Origin: Leclercia pneumoniae
GTDB lineage: Bacteria; Pseudomonadota; Gammaproteobacteria; Enterobacterales; Enterobacteriaceae
DNA: 64,000 nucleotides
Assembly (NCBI RefSeq): GCF_017348915.1
Contig: NZ_CP071383.1
Location: forward strand, 3,782,001-3,846,000
Direction of reading: 5' to 3'
Shown here: piece after piece, positions 58,637 to 64,000 of the stretch
Layout of the letters: the number at the start of each line of letters is the position of its first letter
Position numbering within the stretch: position 1 is the stretch's first letter
Translations under genes and position numbers: made by a program
The notes under the pieces: generated by a model
Told to the model about the DNA's origin: nothing
Seen by the model: only the letters and a program-made list of their open reading frames with translations
Databases searched by the model: none

Positions 58637-59014
58637 TCCCCCTTCCCTGCTGCTCCTGGCAGCGGGGAACCTACTGCCACAAACGCCCTTCTCCCTACAT
58701 TCTGTTGCTTATTGCTTTCACATTTAGTGCGATTTCCTGCCATTTGACATTCATGTGGTGAATGATAAACCGTAAAATCGCACAAAAAATCAAAGTACCC
58801 TATCCCAATGATTTTTAAAGCTATACACCACCAATGTGACGAATAAGTGACCATTTTAATTCATTTTAGTTATAAAAAACGCCGTGCTTAATACGTAATT
58901 TCAGGGGAAACAATTAGCATGGTATTAATTTTTCCCGTTATTAGTGTATACTTGATTTTGTGATGAGGGTCACGAAATGAAAGGCCCTATAAAAAATACG
59001 ACGAGGAAAAAATC
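58637..59014. promoter_or_regulatory. Region between argR and yhcN
   Basis: About 380 bp. It includes an imperfect hairpin just after argR (GCTGC/GCAGC, about 58651-58665) that could be its terminator, and an AT-rich promoter region for yhcN with a -10-like TATACT (58947-58952). No gene supported. Confidence 0.5.
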
Positions 59015-59278
59015 ATGAAAATCAAAACAACTGTAGCAGCGCTTAGCGTCCTGTCCGTTCTCTCTTTCGGTGCCTTTGCGGCTGATTCCATCAACGCTGA
59101 ACAGGCACAGTCTCGCCAGGCTATCGGCACTGTTTCTGTTGGTGCAATTGGTACGTCACCGATGGATATGCGTCAGATGTTGAACAAAAAAGCGGAAGAA
59201 CAGGGTGCCTCTTCTTACCGTGTGATCGAAGCGCGCAGTGGTGACCACTGGCACGCAACCGCAGAGCTGTATAAATAA
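59015..59278 (+). CDS. yhcN: Small periplasmic stress protein YhcN
   Basis: An 87-residue protein of the YhcN/YdgH/BhsA/McbA family; E. coli YhcN responds to cytoplasmic acid and peroxide stress. The signal peptide ends near AFA (residues 20-22), and the mature domain contains GTVSVGAIGTSPMDMRQML and the closing GDHWHATAELYK. A GAGGAAAA ribosome-binding site precedes it. A close paralog follows. Confidence 0.92.
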   Translation: MKIKTTVAALSVLSVLSFGAFAADSINAEQAQSRQAIGTVSVGAIGTSPMDMRQMLNKKAEEQGASSYRVIEARSGDHWHATAELYK

Positions 59279-59381
59279 GTTCTGGTAATAAGCACTGATA
59301 ATTCACTCAACGGCGTCAGATATAAAAAAAGCGGTTTAATCCTTCATGCCGTTGAGCAAAACAACTTCTGGAGTAATGACT

Positions 59382-59648
59382 ATGAAAATGAAATCTCTCA
59401 TCGCCACACTGGGTTTAGCCTCTGTTATTTCCTTTGGTGCCAGCGCGGCTGTGCAACAAGTGAATGCCGATCAGGCACAAAACCTGCAATCTTTGGGTAG
59501 CGTATCCGTATCACAGGTTTCTGGCTCGCCAATGGATATTCGCCACAAACTGGCGGCAAAAGCTGAAAAAGCAGGTGCCGGCAGCTATCGCGTCACTGAA
59601 CTCACTCAGGGCGATCACTGGCACGCCACCGCAGAACTGTATAAATAA
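59382..59648 (+). CDS. Second YhcN-family protein (tandem paralog)
   Basis: An 88-residue paralog of the gene just upstream, sharing GSVSVSQVSGSPMDIRHKLAAKAE against GTVSVGAIGTSPMDMRQML and the same last 12 residues. The signal peptide ends near ASA. Of three nearby ATG codons, the one at 59382 is 8 bases after GGAG and is chosen; 59376 is too close. E. coli K-12 has only yhcN here. Two hairpins follow the stop, the second a good terminator. Confidence 0.85.
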   Translation: MKMKSLIATLGLASVISFGASAAVQQVNADQAQNLQSLGSVSVSQVSGSPMDIRHKLAAKAEKAGAGSYRVTELTQGDHWHATAELYK

Positions 59649-59654
59649 ACCCTC

Positions 59655-59700
59655 GTCGTACTCAGCGTACGACTTGCCCCTGCCTGTCAGGGGCTTTTTT
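59655..59700 (+). terminator. Double hairpin terminator after the yhcN pair
   Basis: GTCGTAC/GTACGAC (59655-59673) is followed by GCCCCTG/CAGGGGC (59676-59694) and a T6 run. The second hairpin is a standard Rho-independent terminator, and yhcO converges on it. Confidence 0.87.
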
Positions 59701-59704
59701 ATGT

Positions 59705-59977
59705 CTACGGCCGGACATTGAACCGAATTTGTCCTTCCAGCTCCTCTTCTGCCTCATCAAACAGCAAAATCAACGCCCCAAAACGCCTGCGTAGCTTCTC
59801 GGGGAGATGAATGAACTCAATCTCCAGCGGTACAGGGAGCGGATGAGTCGTTACCACATCCCACAAGGAATCCAGGTTGGCGACCTTCCCTTTTTCAATG
59901 CCGAACACCCGCGAGAACTCGCGATAAAAGTCTTCCTGACTGTCGATTTCATCAAAATCAAACGTGTAGATATTCAT
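59705..59977 (-). CDS. yhcO: Barstar-family protein YhcO
   Basis: A 90-residue acidic protein with the barstar (RNase inhibitor) fold, function unknown. It starts [20 protein letters not shown] and ends [13 protein letters not shown], close to E. coli YhcO. Ten open codons upstream are rejected. No barnase-like nuclease gene is nearby. It follows the dehydrogenase gene on the same strand. Confidence 0.9.
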   Translation of the reverse strand: MNIYTFDFDEIDSQEDFYREFSRVFGIEKGKVANLDSLWDVVTTHPLPVPLEIEFIHLPEKLRRRFGALILLFDEAEEELEGQIRFNVRP

Positions 59978-60021
59978 TGTCCGCCACCCCGTAAAGGTGG
60001 GCGGCATAGCCGCCCCGACGA

Positions 60022-61476
60022 TTATAATCCCCCGATATGCAGGGTTTTGACTTCAAGAAACTCTTCCAGCCCCAGTACCGAGCCCTCACGACCCAGCCCT
60101 GACTCCTTCACCCCACCAAATGGTCCAAGCTCAGTTGAGACCGCGCACTCGTTAATACCGATCATGCCGCTTTCAATGGCCTGAGACACCCGGAATACGC
60201 GCGACAGATTCTGGGTGTAAAAGTAGGCAGCCAGACCAAACGGCGTGTTATTGGCTCGCTGGATCACCTCATCTTCTGTAGTAAAGCGGAAGCATGCTGC
60301 CACCGGCCCGAAGGTCTCTTCGCTGGCCAGCTTCATACCTTCATGACAATCTCCCAGCACCGTAGGCTGCCAGAAATTGCCGCCCAGGCTGTGCGGTTTA
60401 CCGCCTGCCAGCACGGTTGCCCCTTTTGCGACTGCGTCTTCCACATGCTCGCGTACCTTTTCCACGGCAGAGGATTCAATAAGCGGCCCGACTACGATGC
60501 CCTCCTCCAGTCCATTACCCACTTTCAGCGCATTGACCGCCTCAGCAAGCTTGTTAACAAACTCGTCGTACACCGATTCCTGAATATAGAAACGGTTAAC
60601 ACTCACGCAGACCTGGCCTGCGTTACGGAATTTGTTAGCGATGGCTCCTTTTACGGCAGCGTCAATATCGGCATCGTCGAAGACGATGTACGGCGCGTTC
60701 CCCCCCAACTCCATGGAGACTTTTTTCATGGTCTCTGCGGCGTTGCGCACCAGGGTTTTTCCAACCTCAGTAGAGCCGGTGAAGGAGATTTTTCGCACTT
60801 CATGGCTGGCCATAATGGCGTCGCTTATCTCATGCGTATTGCCCGCAACGGCATTCAGCACACCATCCGGCACGCCCGCTTTTTTCGCCAGCGTCAACAG
60901 TGCAAAGGCACTAAGGGGAGTGTTGTTCGCCGGTTTGATCACCCCCGTACAGCCGGCAGCCAGCGCCGGACCGAGCTTGCGGGTCAGCATGGCCATGGGG
61001 AAGTTCCACGGCGTGATGGCTGCCACCACGCCAACGGGTTCGCGAGTAGCAAGGATCCGGGAGCCGGGTTTAATGGGTGGGATAATTTCACCGTTTGCAC
61101 GCTTGGCCTGCTCGGCAAACCACTGGATAAAGCTCGCCGCGTATTCTACCTCGCCTTCGGCCTCTTTCAGGGGTTTGCCCTGTTCCATGGTCATCAACTG
61201 ACCAAGCCAGCTTTTGTTTTCGATGATGAGTTCATACCAGCGATAAAGTATCGTTGAGCGCTCTTTAGCGGTTTTCGCCCGCCATGCAGGAAACGCCTTA
61301 CTGGCCGCAGCGATAGCCTCTTCGGTCTCTTTGGTGCCCGCTTTCGCCACTTTGGCGATCACCTCGCCGGTAGCCGGATTGAGCACATCGAAGGTGGTGT
61401 CGAGCGTTTTCCAGACGCCATCAACCAGATACCCGGTTTGAAAAAGCGCACTGTCCTGGAGAGTCTGCGTTGTCAT
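60022..61476 (-). CDS. NAD(P)-dependent succinate-semialdehyde dehydrogenase family protein
   Basis: A 484-residue aldehyde dehydrogenase, closest in length and motifs to GabD: NAD-binding TPWNFPMAM and [11 protein letters not shown], general base Glu in SMELGGNAP, and catalytic Cys in [13 protein letters not shown]. Likely reaction: succinate semialdehyde to succinate. There is no gabT or other GABA gene beside it, so the natural substrate is open (glutarate or other semialdehydes are possible). It lies between yhcO and aaeB, which are neighbours in E. coli. Confidence 0.82.
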   Translation of the reverse strand: MTTQTLQDSALFQTGYLVDGVWKTLDTTFDVLNPATGEVIAKVAKAGTKETEEAIAAASKAFPAWRAKTAKERSTILYRWYELIIENKSWLGQLMTMEQGKPLKEAEGEVEYAASFIQWFAEQAKRANGEIIPPIKPGSRILATREPVGVVAAITPWNFPMAMLTRKLGPALAAGCTGVIKPANNTPLSAFALLTLAKKAGVPDGVLNAVAGNTHEISDAIMASHEVRKISFTGSTEVGKTLVRNAAETMKKVSMELGGNAPYIVFDDADIDAAVKGAIANKFRNAGQVCVSVNRFYIQESVYDEFVNKLAEAVNALKVGNGLEEGIVVGPLIESSAVEKVREHVEDAVAKGATVLAGGKPHSLGGNFWQPTVLGDCHEGMKLASEETFGPVAACFRFTTEDEVIQRANNTPFGLAAYFYTQNLSRVFRVSQAIESGMIGINECAVSTELGPFGGVKESGLGREGSVLGLEEFLEVKTLHIGGL

Positions 61477-61523
61477 GGTGTCCTCCCTTTCTGGATTTAA
61501 AAACTTGCCAGACTAAGTATAGC

Positions 61524-61559
61524 CACAAAAAAACCGACGCTTTGGGCGTCGGTTTTTGC
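61524..61559. terminator. Terminator of the aae operon
   Basis: ACCGACGC (61533-61540) pairs with GCGTCGGT (61546-61553), loop TTTGG, with A7 before and T5 after. It ends aaeB on the minus strand, just before the dehydrogenase gene. Confidence 0.88.
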
Positions 61560-61566
61560 GGGAGGA

Positions 61567-63534
61567 TTAGCTGTCGGTAAGGGCATTTTGATACCGATGC
61601 AGCATGCTGACCAGCCGGTTTACCGGCTCGGTCACCTGCGGCGGCGCTTCCCAGATACGCAGTTTTTCCTGATAGACATCCAGCTCTTCCAGGAGTTGGC
61701 CAAAGTAGCGTCGGCGTTTGTCGTCGCTGGAGGCCGCAATCACGTGATCCGCAGTGCGACGCAGTTGGCGGTGAAACGCAGAGAGATCGTCATTCACCGG
61801 TACCGGCGCATTACGCAGTCGCTGATGGGCAATGATTAACGTCAGCGCCAGACGGAACTTGGCGATATCTCCCGGGAACTTCGTCAGCAGTAAAAAGAGC
61901 TGCTGATAGAGCGCAGGCAGATGGTTCTCTTTACGCCGGGCAGTGTTGGTGGTCATCGCCGAGACGGCGGCCGAAACAAATTGATTCAGCAAAACGCGCC
62001 CGGTGCGGGCCTGCGAGTTATCGCGCACCAGCAGAATCACCATCATCGCCAGGAAACAGCCCACAATCTGCCCCAGCGCACTATCCAGAAACTGGCTGAA
62101 GTGGAAGGTCATGGGGTTATCCAGCACGATGATGTTAATGGTACTGGCCAGCGCCCCCAGCGATCCCAGTCGACGCTTTTGCACCTCGATACCAATAAAG
62201 AAGGCCATCACTGCCAGACTGAGGCAGAGCAGGAACATGCTTTGTTGAGTCGAGGGGATCACCACCAGGAAATAGAATGCCCCCAGCGGCAGCGCCGCAA
62301 TGGTGCCATACAGGAAATCCAGCGCCACCATGCGTGGATTGGGAAGTCGCATTGCCAGCGAAGTCACCACCGCAATCATTACCATCGCCCCGCTGCCGGA
62401 GGTCCAGCCGGTCCAGAGCCAGAACAAAGTACCGAGCATACAGGCAAGCGTTGTACGCCAGAAGTTGACCATGGCGTGGTGGCGTTCTGCCGATTCGGCT
62501 TTTACGACCACTTCGCCTGCCAGCACCTCTTCTTCCGTGGCGCTGATTTTGGTGTTACCGATGACGCCCCGCTTAAGAAGCAAATAGCGTGTCGCCGCGC
62601 CTACCCAGCTATAGATGGTGATGGGCGTATCACGTTCGCCAGTCCAGGCGATGACCCGACGCATGCGTTTTAACTGTCGGTGCACATCCTGCACAGTCTC
62701 TACCGGCTCTTCAAACAGTTCGCGGAAGGTGTCGGTGATGACTTCCGGGCGGCTATTTTGAATAAGATAGGTTTCGCAAGCCTGGGTGATCAGCGTTAAG
62801 GAGACGGTATTAAGCGCTTTCAGGCGTCGGTTAGCTCGCGACCAGCGAGAAGATTCCATATTGAGGTTGCTGCGCATCCCCTCCAGCGCGGTGGTACGGC
62901 GCACCAGCGCCGCCCAGGCATTATCCACCGCTTCGCTGTCGCCATGTTTGATACAGAGCTGCATCAGCTGATACTGAGCAACGATCAGCGCATCCAGCTC
63001 CCGGTCGACTTCCTGTTTGATGGATCGCGGCGAGAAGAGCAGATCCGCGACGATCGCACAGACAATACCAAGCACAATTTCACTACAGCGCTCAACCGCA
63101 AACTGCGGCGTGAGCAACGGCTCGGTCTGAATAGTGATAACAATGATTAGCGCCGTATAGCCAGAAAGCCCCCAGGCGTAGGAGTTTTCCACACGGATCA
63201 ATGAGGAGACCCAGGTACAAAAACCGGCCCAGATGCAGCACACCATAATCATTAGCAGCGGGGTGCGGATCATCAGAATGATGATGGTCAGCGCGGCGAT
63301 ACAGCCAATGAAGGTACCGACAATACGTAACATCCCGCGATAGCGGATAGCGCCTGAATAGGGTTCGCCCCCGGCCGCGAACGCCGGGCCGGCCGCGACG
63401 ATTGCCGCCGTCAATACCGCCCAGCGCGGGGTCTCCAGATTGAAGTGAAAGCCAACAAACAGCGCCAGCACAATGGCGCAGGCCAACTTAATGGCGAAGC
63501 GTAAATGCTGGTTGGCGATGGAGAAGATGCCCAT
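61567..63534 (-). CDS. aaeB: AaeB, inner-membrane subunit of the hydroxybenzoic-acid efflux pump
   Basis: A 655-residue FUSC-family efflux protein with two blocks of about five or six membrane helices (first about 10-180, second about 365-530) and cytoplasmic parts. With AaeA it exports aromatic carboxylic acids such as p-hydroxybenzoate in E. coli. Length equals E. coli AaeB. It starts 5 bp after aaeA. Confidence 0.95.
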   Translation of the reverse strand: MGIFSIANQHLRFAIKLACAIVLALFVGFHFNLETPRWAVLTAAIVAAGPAFAAGGEPYSGAIRYRGMLRIVGTFIGCIAALTIIILMIRTPLLMIMVCCIWAGFCTWVSSLIRVENSYAWGLSGYTALIIVITIQTEPLLTPQFAVERCSEIVLGIVCAIVADLLFSPRSIKQEVDRELDALIVAQYQLMQLCIKHGDSEAVDNAWAALVRRTTALEGMRSNLNMESSRWSRANRRLKALNTVSLTLITQACETYLIQNSRPEVITDTFRELFEEPVETVQDVHRQLKRMRRVIAWTGERDTPITIYSWVGAATRYLLLKRGVIGNTKISATEEEVLAGEVVVKAESAERHHAMVNFWRTTLACMLGTLFWLWTGWTSGSGAMVMIAVVTSLAMRLPNPRMVALDFLYGTIAALPLGAFYFLVVIPSTQQSMFLLCLSLAVMAFFIGIEVQKRRLGSLGALASTINIIVLDNPMTFHFSQFLDSALGQIVGCFLAMMVILLVRDNSQARTGRVLLNQFVSAAVSAMTTNTARRKENHLPALYQQLFLLLTKFPGDIAKFRLALTLIIAHQRLRNAPVPVNDDLSAFHRQLRRTADHVIAASSDDKRRRYFGQLLEELDVYQEKLRIWEAPPQVTEPVNRLVSMLHRYQNALTDS

Positions 63535-63539
63535 AGTGA

Positions 63540-64000
63540 TTAACCGAACTCACGCAGGCGATGCGCCATTTTACGGAACCATGAATCCTGGCTGGCATCA
63601 CGATCTTTCTCGCCGGTGATCACCACCGTTGCCGTCGTGCCTGCCGGCCACAGGTTGCCTTGCTCTTCATCCAGACGGATACGTACCGGTACACGCTGGG
63701 CCAGACGCACCCACTCCAGATTAGAGTCAACGGTGGCCATCCCTTTGCTGTCACGGGTTGCGCTGGCGTTTGTCACGCCTGCCGCCACGCTATCTACCGT
63801 ACCTTTCAGTACGCGGTTGCTGCCCAGAGGCGTAATCTCTGCCCGATAACCCGGGCGTACCCCATCCAGCTTGGTCTCTTCCATATAGGCCAGCACGTAG
63901 AAAGAGCGTTGCTTAACCAGCGCCACTGCGGTCGAGCCGCGGGTAATAAATTCGCCGGTATAAACGTTCAGGTTCGTCACCCAGCCATCGGCCGGGGCGC
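63540..64000 (-). CDS. aaeA: AaeA, membrane-fusion subunit of the efflux pump, 3' part
   Basis: The last 153 codons of an HlyD-family membrane-fusion protein; the gene runs past the window end. The visible part starts [21 protein letters not shown], the end of the lipoyl-type domain, followed by the beta-barrel domain, and ends MAHRLREFG, as in E. coli AaeA (310 residues). A start within the window would be false; the frame is open to the edge. Confidence 0.94.
   Translation of the reverse strand, partial: APADGWVTNLNVYTGEFITRGSTAVALVKQRSFYVLAYMEETKLDGVRPGYRAEITPLGSNRVLKGTVDSVAAGVTNASATRDSKGMATVDSNLEWVRLAQRVPVRIRLDEEQGNLWPAGTTATVVITGEKDRDASQDSWFRKMAHRLREFG

Noticed and set aside
59705..59977. 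A barnase-barstar toxin-antitoxin pair around yhcO
   Set aside because: Only the barstar-like protein is present. The neighbours are a dehydrogenase and YhcN proteins, with no nuclease gene.

Overview
This window is a chromosomal segment of an enteric gammaproteobacterium (Enterobacteriaceae). Gene order and protein sequences are very close to Escherichia coli K-12 as I remember them. The extra features (a basRS-like pair beside obgE, a stand-alone DhaK-DhaL kinase, tandem yhcN genes, a dehydrogenase beside aaeB) fit an Enterobacter-like genome better than Escherichia. The genus is an inference. There are no rRNA or tRNA genes, CRISPR arrays or prophage genes. Most of the window is core housekeeping DNA.

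Layout. 1-1718: the last codons of dacB, then a PmrA/PmrB two-component pair. 1754-4598 (minus): rplU-rpmA-yhbE-obgE. 4855-7968: ispB, sfsB, murA, ibaG. 8095-11188 (minus): the mlaFEDCB lipid-asymmetry operon. 11416-19336 (plus): yrbG-kdsD-kdsC-lptC-lptA-lptB-rpoN-hpf-ptsN-rapZ-npr, joining Kdo synthesis, LPS transport, sigma-54 and the nitrogen PTS. 19333-23264: mtgA, elbB, the sRNA gene arcZ and arcB.

23397-35768 holds lptG-lptF / pepA-holC-valS-yjgM-ahr / dhaK / yjgR. In E. coli these genes lie about a quarter of the chromosome away, near 96-97 min. Here they sit between yhcC and arcB, which are adjacent in E. coli. Their order is a circular permutation of the E. coli order, and the right edge has altered the last codons of yhcC. 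This is the most unusual structure in the window.

35744-43262: yhcC, a long gltB control region (tandem ARG boxes, a CRP-like site, a conserved 17-residue upstream peptide), then gltB and gltD. 43802-49734: a chaperone-usher fimbrial operon of the E. coli gltF-yhcADEF type. Its usher gene is split by a complete IS1 with a perfect 9-bp target duplication, exactly at the predicted signal-peptide cleavage site. 49795-64000: sspA-sspB, rplM-rpsI, zapE, zapG, degQ, degS, mdh, argR with its own ARG boxes, two yhcN paralogs, yhcO, a succinate-semialdehyde dehydrogenase family gene, and aaeB with the end of aaeA.

Functionally the window is rich in envelope biogenesis (Mla, Lpt, Kdo, MurA, MtgA, DegS/DegQ, PmrAB), nitrogen and arginine control (RpoN, PtsN, NPr, GltBD, ArgR) and respiratory control (ArcB, ArcZ). 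I found no wholly new multi-gene system. The best leads are the permuted block, the gltB upstream peptide and the IS1-split usher operon. All comparisons with E. coli are from memory, not from a search.
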